64,000 nucleotides of DNA from Streptomyces roseifaciens. GTDB lineage: Bacteria > Actinomycetota > Actinomycetes > Streptomycetales > Streptomycetaceae. Of this stretch, positions 19,144 to 27,039 are shown piece after piece. The DNA is taken from positions 2,566,733 through 2,630,732 of the forward strand of contig NZ_LNBE01000003.1 of NCBI RefSeq assembly GCF_001445655.1, given 5' to 3'. A program made the translations under genes and the position numbers. A model generated the notes under the pieces. It worked only from the letters and a program-made list of their open reading frames with translations, did not search any database and was not told where the DNA came from. Position 1 is the first letter of the stretch; each line of letters begins with the position of its first letter.

Positions 19144-19660
19144 CGGTTAGGTTCCGTCTGACGGGTCATGCACGAAGCCACAGGCGTATGGCCGCAACGG
19201 TCACAGTGCCGTAGAAGACATAGGCCCGCTTGTCGAACCTCGTGACAACCGCCCGGTTGATCTTCAACTTTCCGATTAGCCGCTCCACTTCGTTCCTGCG
19301 AACGTAGCGGGCCTTCTCGAAACTGGTGGGCCGGCTGCCTCGGCTCCCACGGCGCAAGCGATTGGCCTGCTGATTCCTCGGCTCAGGGATGGTGTGCTTG
19401 ACCTGACGGCGCCGCAGGTAGCGGCGGTTGCGCCGAGAGCTGTAGGCACGATCGCCGCTGAGGTGGTCCGGGCGGGTGCGCGGGTGCCCGCCCTTCGGCC
19501 GCGGGACGCGGATCCGCTCCAGGACCGGAATCATCTGAGGCGCGTCGCCCCATTGTCCGGGTGTGATCAGTAGGGCCAGGGGCCGCAGGGCCGCCCTCAC
19601 CAACTAAGTGGATCTTTGTGGTGAGGCCACCGCGGGAGCGGCCAAGACCTTCCGCCGTCA
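19144..19660 (-). mobile_element. IS5-family element, 3' part only
   Basis: The transposase reads on the minus strand. The left terminus is at about 19144 (GGTTCCGTCTGACGGGTC motif). The other end is missing: the element stops at about 19660, where an unrelated gene begins, so only the C-terminal half of the transposase remains. It is the same subgroup as the copy at 25.9 kb. Confidence 0.7.
19166..19655 (-). pseudogene. IS5-family transposase, truncated and frameshifted
   Basis: The C-terminal catalytic half of a DDE transposase. It shows EGLGRSRGGLTTKIHL in one frame and, after a frameshift near 19595, PGQWGDAPQMIPVLERI, HLSGDRAYSSRRNRRYL and NEVERLIGKLKINRAVVTRF in another. The second catalytic Asp (SGDRAY) and the Glu (NEVERL) are present, but the N-terminal third with the first Asp is gone. 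It cannot transpose itself. Confidence 0.8.
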
Positions 19661-20007
19661 TGCCCTTTCTCCAAGCCATCGCCTCCAAGGTCGCCGAGGA
19701 CGCCTATGGGCAGGCCCGGCAGCTGGTCCGCCGGCTGCTGCGCAGGAACGACGGGAACGAGGAAGAAGAGAAGGAGAAGTCGTCGCCCCCCTCGTCGTCC
19801 GACGTGGAAACCGGACCAGGCCTGGCAATTCTCCAGGATCCGGATGCAGGCCTCACACTCTTCCTGTGGTCGAACGCGTCGGACGAAGCACTCCGTGCTC
19901 TTTCATCCCTGGATCTGAACGAGCTGACGCTCCGTAGGCCAGATCAAGGGCAGGTCCACCTGGTGTGGCACGCGGAATCGGGTACATGGCACGTCCGCGG
20001 CTCTTGA
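19660..20007 (+). CDS. Unknown protein, possibly 5'-truncated by the IS
   Basis: A 115-residue frame starting MPFLQAIASKVAEDAYGQ. An amphipathic helix is followed by a Glu/Lys-rich hinge and a beta-rich C-terminal part (LAILQDPDAGLTLFLW, VHLVWHAESGTWHVRG) with normal codon bias. The ATG at 19660 coincides with the boundary of the IS remnant, so the native 5' end may have been lost. No ribosome binding site can be assigned. The family is not recognised. Confidence 0.55.
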   Translation: MPFLQAIASKVAEDAYGQARQLVRRLLRRNDGNEEEEKEKSSPPSSSDVETGPGLAILQDPDAGLTLFLWSNASDEALRALSSLDLNELTLRRPDQGQVHLVWHAESGTWHVRGS

Positions 20008-20248
20008 CTCGGGCACGACTCCAGCAGTGTGCTCGGCAGTCGTCTTCGCTGCGGCCCTAGCGCCGCTTTTCGCAGGCCGAGCGCGTGGCGGGGCCCGCCG
20101 TTTAGCGCGGTGCCCTGGCAGTTCACCGGCTAAGGCGTCCGCGAGGTGCTTGTCCACCGTGGCCGTGCCGTTGGCCCAAGGATCCTCTACTGCTGACTAT
20201 CGTGAAGGTCCCCGGCAGCGCTCACCTGCACACGAAAGGTCCAGGCGG

Positions 20249-20647
20249 TTGGGAAGGATCAAGGCCACTGCGATTGTGGTGGGTGGAGTGCTGGGCGCGG
20301 GAGCTGCGGTGGCCGGCATTTTCACGTGGGCTGGCATCGAGGCGCCTTGGACGAGCAAGCCGGGGCCGACAGGGACAGCAACAGAGCCATCGGCAGAAGT
20401 CGGCCGCCCTCTGAACGTCTACGCATATTGCCGGTACAAGGGGTACGCCTCCTCGCGCCCGGAGGAAGAGCTCCGGACTGTCCGGGACTGGACGTGCGTA
20501 CGTGCGGACGGCAGCTTGGAACCGATCACGCTCAACGGCCACCTCTCCTGGAACGAGGCCTGCCAGCACCAGTACGGCCCTGCGGTCGTTGCTACGAACA
20601 CTGACCCCGGAAGGCAATGGGGCAGTGTGAGGTGCGTGAGAGGCTGA
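20249..20647 (+). CDS. Membrane-anchored extracytoplasmic protein, unknown
   Basis: About 132 residues from TTG 20249 (MGRIKATAIVVGG). One N-terminal membrane anchor (residues ~6-28, Gly/Ala/Val-rich) is followed by a Pro/Thr linker and a small domain with four cysteines (YCRYKGY, DWTCVRADG, NEACQHQYG, VRCVRG) that probably form two disulphides outside the cell. The open frame extends upstream to 20027 through unconvincing sequence, so I prefer the TTG, where the anchor begins. No family is recognised. Confidence 0.6.
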   Translation: MGRIKATAIVVGGVLGAGAAVAGIFTWAGIEAPWTSKPGPTGTATEPSAEVGRPLNVYAYCRYKGYASSRPEEELRTVRDWTCVRADGSLEPITLNGHLSWNEACQHQYGPAVVATNTDPGRQWGSVRCVRG

Positions 20648-20721
20648 GCGGAACGCCGCCTGCGCGAGTGCTGTAGATCAAGATGGCCGCACCGACCCCG
20701 TACGGCGGGACGTTGGAGGGT

Positions 20722-20869
20722 CAACTCTCGAAGAAGGTGGTGGCGTCGCCGGGCGGCGTCGTGAAGTAGGGCACCGTCTCGATCTCTGATCCGCACTCCT
20801 CGCAGGCTTGAATCTCGACGGTCTGGTCCTGGCTGAGCCGTCCGGGCGGGAAGTCGGTGTATCCGCACC
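20722..20869 (-). pseudogene. C-terminal fragment of a small zinc-ribbon-like protein
   Basis: The last 49 codons of a gene read cleanly on the minus strand: RCGYTDFPPGRLSQDQTVEI, then ACEECGSEIETVPYF and a stop. The CxxC pairs suggest a metal-binding ribbon. The 5' end is replaced at 20870 by an IS-end-like motif, so the gene was probably cut by a transposon that has since been lost. Confidence 0.6.
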
Positions 20870-20872
20870 TAG

Positions 20873-20923
20873 AGGGTCTGTCCGATGGGTCGCACGCGAG
20901 GCGCGGGCCATCGGATAGGCCCT
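20873..20923. repeat. Pair of facing IS-end-like motifs
   Basis: 20873-20891 and 20905-20923 are imperfect inverted repeats (15 of 19 positions) separated by 13 bases. Both arms carry the CTGTCCGATGGG-like motif found at the IS5-type ends at 19.14 kb and 16.1 kb. This could be a MITE-like relic, or two IS termini joined by deletion of the interior. Confidence 0.5.
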
Positions 20924-21209
20924 GGGTTTCGGCCTGATTGGCTGGAACTGCGACTGGCTAGGGCTGACCAGGGAGTCCTGCGCGAGCAGACCCCCCCGGC
21001 CGCCCTGTTGAGTAGCGGTCAGATGCGAGTCGTCAACGTCCTGCGCCGCTGAAGACCTGTGGTCACTTCGGGGCGGGTGCCAGACGAATCATGTGGGGAC
21101 GGGCCCGGATCCGCATCGGCGGAGGTGGTGGTGAAGTCGCCGGGGGCCGGGGGCCGTCGTTTGACGGGCCGGGTCAGCCGCCGGGTCATCAGGTGACCGC
21201 CCAGTTGGT

Positions 21210-21400
21210 GTGGGCTTCGCCGATGGAGTGGGCGGACGTCATTCTGGCCATGGATCACGACAACCTCGCCACCCTGCTCCCCCTCGCGGACGACCGGATC
21301 TCCCTCAAGCTGGCGCTGTACCTCGGCGACCAGGACGTGCCCGACCCCTGGGGTCAGCTGGAGAACGCCTTACCATCTGCGCTGAACTCAGCGAGGCGGG
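21210..21400 (+). pseudogene. Fragment of low-molecular-weight protein tyrosine phosphatase
   Basis: A plus-strand reading contains ADVILAMDHDNLATLLPLAD, then a Leu-rich segment and QDVPDPWG. This matches the second half of LMW protein tyrosine phosphatases, including the DVPDP loop with its catalytic Asp. The N-terminal P-loop (CxGNICRSP) is absent and the C-terminal helix is not readable, so only a fragment remains. It lies tail-to-tail with the XRE regulator gene. Confidence 0.55.
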
Positions 21401-21431
21401 CGCCCGGCCGCCACCTTCGCAGGGTGATCCC

Positions 21432-22817
21432 CTATCGGAGAGGACTTGGGTGGCGCTCGTCGGGGGAGCGGATTTCCTCGATGAGGTCTCGTACGGCCGG
21501 TTCGGTGGAGTGGTGGGCGAATCGCTGCTGGAACTGCCGGGCGAGGCCGGGTGGCAAGCAGCCGACGAGGGCGACGGCGCGATGGGCACTGTGGGCGGCG
21601 GCATCGAGTTCGCCGAGGGCCAGCTGCGCGTCGACCACATACAGGAGGCGTCTGGCGGTGTACGGGGAGGGAAGGCCGGGCGCGCGCGAAGCGGGGCCGT
21701 CGTCGAGCAGTGTGGTGAAGTGCGGCAGTGCCTTCTCGGGCCGGCCCAGGTGGAGCCAGGCGGCGCCCGAGGACACAGCCAGCCATTCCTCGCCGACGTT
21801 GACGCACAGCAGGTCGGCCGCGGGGTCCGCGTCGGCCGCCTTGGCGGCCAGCGTGCTGGTGGCTCGATCCAGCGCCCGGGTACTGGCGGTGAGGTCACCG
21901 AGACGGGCGAGGGCTTGCGCCTCTCTGGTGTGCAGGGTGACCGCGAGGCCGGCCGGGGGGCGCCGGACGATCGCCCGTGCGGCATGGACCAGGGACAGCA
22001 TGTCCTTGGGATCGCCGGCTACGAGATGGCGGAACGCCAGGTCGATCATGCAGGAGGCGACGTGACGCCGCGAGCCCGCGGCGGTGGCGGCGCGGATCGC
22101 GGCCAGGGCGTACCGTTCGGCCCTGGCTTCCTCTCCTAGGCAGCCACTGAGCCATTCGCACAGCGCGGCGGTGCGTGTGGCAAGGAGGAGGAGCCAGGCT
22201 CCGGTCTTCGCGTCGTAGCCGTGGCCGGTCAGGAGCCCGGTGACCAGGCGGTGTTCCGCGCGGGCGGCGACGTACAGGGCCATCGGGGTGACCGGTGTCG
22301 CTATCTCCTGAAGTTCGAGTGCTTCGATACGGGCCTCGATCCCGGCCAGGACGTCGGGGGTGACGGGGCGTCCGTCCCGGGTGGGTGGTGGCTGGGGCGA
22401 GGCCAGGGCGGCCAGTGACTTCTTGATCTGGAAGTCGAGGGCGGGGCCGGTGACGGTGAGGTAGGAGCGGGGCCGTGCGTCCGCGAGCCGGGCTGTGCTG
22501 TGCAGGGCGCCGATCGCTCCCCGGGGTGTCCACGGCTGGTTCAGCAGTGCGGTGTCGTCGGTGGCCAGGTGCAGCCAGTGCGGCCAGCCGAGTCTCGCCA
22601 CCTCTTCCTCGGGAACGCGGTGGACACGGGCGATGGCGAGCTGTGCGGTGAGTTCGGGTTCGTTCCGCCCGGCCTCCCAGTGCGAGACCGTGTGGCGGGT
22701 CCTGACCATCCTGGGGCCGAAGCCGAGTTCGTCGTGGGCCCTGGCTATCAGTCTCGCGTAGCCGAGCTGCGAGAGGCCGAGCGATTCCCGCGCCACCTTC
22801 AACGGATGCCGCGCCAT
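21432..22817 (-). CDS. XRE-type helix-turn-helix regulator with TPR-like C-terminus
   Basis: A 461-residue protein. Residues ~1-60 are an XRE-like DNA-binding domain (VARESLGLSQLGYARLI, then HTVSHWEAGRNEPE). The rest is a string of helical TPR-like repeats that may sense a peptide or protein ligand. I chose ATG 22817 because MARHPLKVARESLG is the start of the domain; ATG 22844 is an in-frame alternative. It is transcribed away from the methyltransferase-cyclodipeptide synthase-P450 genes, with about 245 bases between the start codons, which makes it the likely cluster regulator. The target site was not identified. Confidence 0.85.
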   Translation of the reverse strand: MARHPLKVARESLGLSQLGYARLIARAHDELGFGPRMVRTRHTVSHWEAGRNEPELTAQLAIARVHRVPEEEVARLGWPHWLHLATDDTALLNQPWTPRGAIGALHSTARLADARPRSYLTVTGPALDFQIKKSLAALASPQPPPTRDGRPVTPDVLAGIEARIEALELQEIATPVTPMALYVAARAEHRLVTGLLTGHGYDAKTGAWLLLLATRTAALCEWLSGCLGEEARAERYALAAIRAATAAGSRRHVASCMIDLAFRHLVAGDPKDMLSLVHAARAIVRRPPAGLAVTLHTREAQALARLGDLTASTRALDRATSTLAAKAADADPAADLLCVNVGEEWLAVSSGAAWLHLGRPEKALPHFTTLLDDGPASRAPGLPSPYTARRLLYVVDAQLALGELDAAAHSAHRAVALVGCLPPGLARQFQQRFAHHSTEPAVRDLIEEIRSPDERHPSPLR

Positions 22818-23063
22818 GTGCGAGTCATCGGGTCTCTGATACATGCCATACCCATCGGTAGTTGAACCGTCACCGAATCGTAGAGATCCGCGCGGCGGGG
22901 TGATACCGAGTGCGGCGGGGTAAGGCGCACCTTGGGCGCCACGAAGTCCCTTGAGGCGTGGCACGGATCACGTTTCTCTGGATCCCGCGAAGCCGCCCCC
23001 CTCCACTCGCTGCGGAAGCAACGGCGGCGCGCCACCTCATCCGTCGGGCAGTCAGGGGTAGCC
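22818..23063. promoter_or_regulatory. Divergent promoter region of the cyclodipeptide cluster
   Basis: A 246-base gap between the divergent starts of the regulator and the methyltransferase gene. It must contain the promoters for both directions, but no clean -35/-10 pair or operator could be picked out by eye. Confidence 0.4.
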
Positions 23064-23876
23064 ATGGAGAGCCAGTTCGATTCAACTGTCGCCGCCTATG
23101 CGCAGAGCATGAGCGCGTTGCCGTTCCGTGAACACGTCGAGGCGCACAGCCTGCTGACGGCCATCGGGCCTGTCGCGGGTCTGTCCGTACTGGATCTCGG
23201 CTGCGGTACGGGGTCGTACACGCGGTATTTCCACACCGCCGGTGCCGGGCGGGTCGTGGGCCTGGACGCGTCGCTGTCCATGGTCGAATCCGCCCGCGGC
23301 GAGGAGGAACGGGAGAGGCGCGGCATCACGTACGTACACCGCGACGCCACACGTCCCCTGAAGGACACGGACGTCGATGGCTTGACCGGCGCCTTCGACC
23401 TGGTGACCTCCGTCTATGTCCTGCCGTACGCGATGTCGGAGGAGGAGCTCGCCGCGATGTGCGCGACGGCCCGCCGGTCGCTGTCGCCGGCGGGCGGCCG
23501 GTTCGTCGCGATGACGCTCAACCCGGACTTCGCCACGGACCCCGAGTGGTACCGGCACTATGGCATGCGGCTCACCACGGACCGGCCCGGCGGGGAGGGC
23601 GCCACGGTCCGTCTGACGGCGTGGATCAGCGGGCAGACCATCGATGTCGAGGCCCGTCGCTGGTCGGCCGGTGCGCATGAACGGGCCTTGTGCGCGGCAG
23701 GGTTCGACAGCGTCAGCTGGGTGCGGCCGGAGGTGTCCGAGGCGGGCCGGAGGAGGTTCGGTGACGACTTCTGGTCCAAGTACCTCGCCTGCCCGCATGC
23801 GTTGATCATCGACGCCACCGCGGAACCGGCCCCCGACACGGACTCCGGCTCCCCCTCCGGCCGCGAAACCGACTGA
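23064..23876 (+). CDS. SAM-dependent methyltransferase of the cyclodipeptide cluster
   Basis: A 270-residue class I methyltransferase: motif I VLDLGCGTGSYTRYF near residues 38-52, GLDAS for the acidic loop, and FDLVTSVYVLPYAM for motif IV. ATG 23064 follows CAGGGG. The cyclodipeptide synthase gene starts 13 bases after its stop, so the two are almost certainly co-transcribed. In known cyclodipeptide pathways such enzymes N- or O-methylate the diketopiperazine; here the target atom is not known. Confidence 0.85.
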   Translation: MESQFDSTVAAYAQSMSALPFREHVEAHSLLTAIGPVAGLSVLDLGCGTGSYTRYFHTAGAGRVVGLDASLSMVESARGEEERERRGITYVHRDATRPLKDTDVDGLTGAFDLVTSVYVLPYAMSEEELAAMCATARRSLSPAGGRFVAMTLNPDFATDPEWYRHYGMRLTTDRPGGEGATVRLTAWISGQTIDVEARRWSAGAHERALCAAGFDSVSWVRPEVSEAGRRRFGDDFWSKYLACPHALIIDATAEPAPDTDSGSPSGRETD

Positions 23877-23889
23877 GGAGCCTTCCGCC

Positions 23890-24588
23890 ATGGAATTCCT
23901 CGTACAGCCGTGCACCGCCGAAAGCCGGCGGATCCTGGCGCGTGCCGAGCACCTGCTGATCGGGCTCAGCCCGTGGAACGGTTACTACAAGCCCCGCAGA
24001 GTCGAGGCCCTGGTCGATTGGGCCTGCGCGAACTTCGCGTCCGTGGACGTCTTCGTCCCCGGTTACGAGGCAGCGCATACCCTGACCGCGGCCGGATTCG
24101 AGCCGCGGGAAGCGGTCCACCGCACCCGGCGCGCCATCAGCCAGCTCCGCAACCCCGCCCAGCGCGCCCTGCGGCGTGCCGACATCCCGAACCCCGGAGC
24201 CCGGTTCCACAGCTGGACGCAGCTGGCCAACCGTCCCCCGTACACACGCATGCTGGAGCGCGTGCACCAGGCGTACCGGACCGATGAAGCGGTGCGCCGC
24301 GCCTGCCGCCTTACCGCCCGCGGGGCCGTGCTGCACGCCGCCGAGCGAGAGCCGAGTGAGCGACAGATCGACCAGGCGGTCGGCTACGCCCTCGCCGAGC
24401 TGCCTCTCGTTCTCGACGGACCGGCGATCTTCGGAACGGAGTCCTCGGTGTTCGTGTACCACCGGGAGATGGATCTCCTCGATCCCTTCATCACCGGCCG
24501 GGCCACCCGGCTCCGTCCCGCCTCCGGGCAGGGATACGCCGTGGTGCGGCCGGCCGACGACCGTTGCGTACCGTCCCACCGCTTATGA
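23890..24588 (+). CDS. tRNA-dependent cyclodipeptide synthase (NYH subfamily)
   Basis: A 232-residue CDPS, which takes two aminoacyl-tRNAs and joins them into a 2,5-diketopiperazine. Aligned by eye to AlbC, the catalytic Ser is S27 in GLSPWNGYY (AlbC S37), Asn at N30 (N40), Tyr Y166 and Glu E170 in YALAELPL (Y178, E182), and Y190-H191 in FVYHRE (Y202-H203). N30, Y190 and H191 place it in the NYH subfamily. The C-terminal GQGYAVVRP strand matches AlbC. Start ATG 23890 has GAGGAG upstream. The last sense codon is TTA (24583-24585), whose A is the first base of an ATG that overlaps the TGA stop, so bldA-dependent decoding may affect the next gene. The amino acids incorporated cannot be predicted safely. 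Confidence 0.93.
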   Translation: MEFLVQPCTAESRRILARAEHLLIGLSPWNGYYKPRRVEALVDWACANFASVDVFVPGYEAAHTLTAAGFEPREAVHRTRRAISQLRNPAQRALRRADIPNPGARFHSWTQLANRPPYTRMLERVHQAYRTDEAVRRACRLTARGAVLHAAEREPSERQIDQAVGYALAELPLVLDGPAIFGTESSVFVYHREMDLLDPFITGRATRLRPASGQGYAVVRPADDRCVPSHRL

Positions 24589-24611
24589 CAGCGAAACGGA
24601 GCCTCCAGCCC

Positions 24612-25820
24612 ATGGACCAGCCCACCACCGACCCCGACCTGCCTCTGCGCTACCCCTTTCCGCCGGGCGAGCTCGGCGCCCCACCGCTGCTGCTGGGCTG
24701 GGCCCGCAAGAAACAGCCGGTATGCCCGGTCGTGCTGCCCAGCGGCGACCGCGTATGGATGGTCACCCGCAAGGACGACATCACGCGCGTACTCACCGAC
24801 CCGGGCTTCTCCCGCGACCTCACCTACCCCGGTGCACCCCGCTTCGTCGGCGACGACTTCACCTCCGTCCCGGGCGGGATCTTCAACCTCGACCCACCCG
24901 ACCACACACGGGTCCGCCAGGTGATCAACCGCTTCTACACCCGCAGCGCCGTCGAACGCCACCGGCCGGTGATCGAAGGCCACGCGGTCCGGTTGCTCGA
25001 CGACATGGCACACGGCCCGAACCCGGCCGACCTCATGCCCGCCTACGCCGCCGCGCTCCCCCTGCACGTGGCCCGCGAAATCCTCGCGGTGCCGCCGGAG
25101 TTGCACAGCGACTACCACAGCTGTTTCCGCACCCAGACCCACCTCGCCGCCTCCGCGGCGGCGGTCGCGGCTGCCACCGCATCGATCACCGACTTCACCA
25201 GGGAAGTCATCGAAACCAAACGACGGGACCCGGACCCCGACGAACCCATCGGAGCACTGATACGGGCCCGATCCGGCGGCCTCATCAGCGAAGGCGAACT
25301 GATCGGCACGACCTCGTACCTGTTCGTCACCGGATCCGAACCCCTCACCGCCCCGCTCGGCACCGGCGTTATCACCCTCCTCACCCACCCCCGGCAACTC
25401 CGGGAGTGCATCAAGGCTCCGGACCTGTGGCCCAAAGCCGTGGAAGAGATCCTGCGCTACCACCACAACGGCGTACTCGGAATGCCTCGGATCGCCACCG
25501 AGGACGTCACACTGCACGACGTCACCATCCGCAAGGGCGAGGGCGTCTGCTGCCCGATGCTCGGAGCCACCCACGACCCCGCGCACTACCCCAACCCCTC
25601 CCGCTTCAACATCCACCGCACCACCGACGCCTCGGCCACCTTCGGCGCCGGGCCCCATTTCTGCCTCGGCGCCCCCCTGACCCGCCTCTTCCTGCACACC
25701 GCCTATCGGGCCCTCTTCACCCGCTTCCCGTCCCTCTTCCTCGCCGTCCCCGAACGCGAGATCCCCTGGGAGGACAACCTTCTCTTCATCAAACCCGCGA
25801 GCCTCCCCATCGCCTGGTGA
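24612..25820 (+). CDS. Cytochrome P450 tailoring the cyclodipeptide
   Basis: A 402-residue soluble bacterial P450. The heme-binding loop is FGAGPHFCLG with Cys 351, the K-helix ExxR is EEILR near residue 277, and the I-helix is unusual, with VTGSEPLT near 239 in place of AGxxT. P450s next to CDPS genes in actinomycetes couple, hydroxylate or transfer groups onto diketopiperazines. An altered I-helix is seen in P450s that do not do standard oxygen activation, but that reading is an inference. I chose ATG 24612 because GGAG lies 11 bases upstream; the alternative ATG 24585 overlaps the CDPS stop. No ferredoxin gene follows. Confidence 0.9.
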   Translation: MDQPTTDPDLPLRYPFPPGELGAPPLLLGWARKKQPVCPVVLPSGDRVWMVTRKDDITRVLTDPGFSRDLTYPGAPRFVGDDFTSVPGGIFNLDPPDHTRVRQVINRFYTRSAVERHRPVIEGHAVRLLDDMAHGPNPADLMPAYAAALPLHVAREILAVPPELHSDYHSCFRTQTHLAASAAAVAAATASITDFTREVIETKRRDPDPDEPIGALIRARSGGLISEGELIGTTSYLFVTGSEPLTAPLGTGVITLLTHPRQLRECIKAPDLWPKAVEEILRYHHNGVLGMPRIATEDVTLHDVTIRKGEGVCCPMLGATHDPAHYPNPSRFNIHRTTDASATFGAGPHFCLGAPLTRLFLHTAYRALFTRFPSLFLAVPEREIPWEDNLLFIKPASLPIAW

Positions 25821-25867
25821 CCCGCAACTCACAGAGTCACCGGTCCAGCCAAGGACTGGCTGGCCGG

Positions 25868-26660
25868 TCACGAGCGGAGCCATAGGTGAATGGCAGCGAC
25901 GGTTACCGTGCCGTGGAAGACGTATGCCCTTTTGTCGAATCGGGTGGCTATGGCACGGAAGCCCTTGAGGGCGTTGATCGTTCGCTCGACTTCGTTGCGG
26001 CGTTCGTAGATCGCTTTGTCGAAGCTGGTGGGCCGGCCGCCGGCGCTGCCGCGGCGCTGGCGGTTGGCCCGCTGGTCCTTGCGCTCGGGAATGGTGTGCT
26101 TGATCTACCGACGCCGCAGACACCGGCGGTTCCGACGGGACGAGTACGCTTTGTCGCCGCCCAGATGATCGGGGCGCGTGCGCGGATGACCGCCGGCCGG
26201 ACGCGGGACACGGATGCGCTCGAGGACGGGGATCAGCTGCGGGGCATCGCCCCACCGGCCTGGTGTGATGACGATCGCGAGCGGACGTCGGCCGCCCTCA
26301 CCGGCCAAATGGATCTTGCAGGTCAGCCCGCCGCGGGAACGTCCCAGGGCCTCATCCGAATGATGCTGAACAGGTCGGCCGCGTCGTCCAGGGACACGCG
26401 GCGCGGCGGTGCGGGCGCCTGCGGCGTGTTGATGGGCACGGCAGGAGGTCGAGTCCACGCTGACCACGCTCCAGTCAATGCGGCCTTGCGCGCCGGCATA
26501 GGCCTGGACGGCCCGCAGAATCCGATCCCATGTGCCGTCCGACGTTCCTCGGCAAGTGAGGCCCCAGACGGGCCCATTCCTCGTTCGACAGATCACCCCG
26601 CCCCACGCCGACTGGAACGATCGCAACGTAAGCCAGTCACGTGGACCCACCGGGCAGGCC
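25868..26660 (-). mobile_element. IS5-family element, degraded
   Basis: This is the same subgroup as the remnant at 19.1 kb, as judged by near-identical transposase text. Both ends are indistinct: no convincing terminal repeat pair was found. It lies between the P450 gene and a DUF7677-like gene whose 5' end it may have disturbed. Confidence 0.65.
25871..26660 (-). pseudogene. IS5-family transposase with stop and indels
   Basis: Most of a DDE transposase is readable on the minus strand: DWSVVSVDSTSCRAHQHAAG (first Asp), ALGRSRGGLTCKIHLAGEGG, LGGDKAYSSRRNRR (second Asp), then a stop near 26105. After that come HTIPERKDQRANRQRRGS, NEVERTINALKGF (Glu) and RAYVFHGTVTVAAIHLWLR. It is inactive because of the stop and an N-terminal truncation. 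Confidence 0.75.
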
Positions 26661-26705
26661 CTTGGGCTTGTCGTCAAAAGATCTTGCCGAGACGGTGCGG
26701 AGGTC

Positions 26706-27026
26706 GTGCATCATGCATGCGTGGAACATCTTCCTGTCGACGTGCGCGCTTCGCTTCGGCTGTTCGCCTTCTACCTGGCGAACGGCACCATCGACCTTGA
26801 GTTGCTCGACGGGTTCGACTACCGCTCAACCGTCATTCACTCCGGCTCATCGTTGGAGCAGGTCTTCGCGATCTACGGCAATGTGCTGCAAATTGATGCA
26901 AACGGCATGGTGCTGAATGACGGGGATGCGCAGTACCGGGTCGCGCAGTGGATTCGGGCGTGCTGCGACCCGAGCTATCGGGTCGAGCCGCCGTTCGAAG
27001 CCTGGGAGACCGAACTCCATCTCTGA
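26706..27026 (+). CDS. DUF7677-like protein
   Basis: About 106 residues rich in DUF7677-type text (TIDLELLDGFDYRSTVIHSG, AQYRVAQWIRACC). It is a small, acidic, probably cytosolic protein of unknown role; members of this domain often sit among accessory genes. The start is uncertain: GTG 26706 lies only two bases after GGAGG, and GTG 26721 is in frame further on. It is boxed in by two IS5-type elements, so its own promoter may be lost. Confidence 0.6.
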   Translation: MHHACVEHLPVDVRASLRLFAFYLANGTIDLELLDGFDYRSTVIHSGSSLEQVFAIYGNVLQIDANGMVLNDGDAQYRVAQWIRACCDPSYRVEPPFEAWETELHL

Positions 27027-27039
27027 GGGCCAGGCGCGC

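Noticed and set aside
21091..22139. Long plus-strand frames opposite the XRE regulator
   Set aside because: Shadow of the regulator gene, apart from the short tyrosine-phosphatase relic at 21210-21400.
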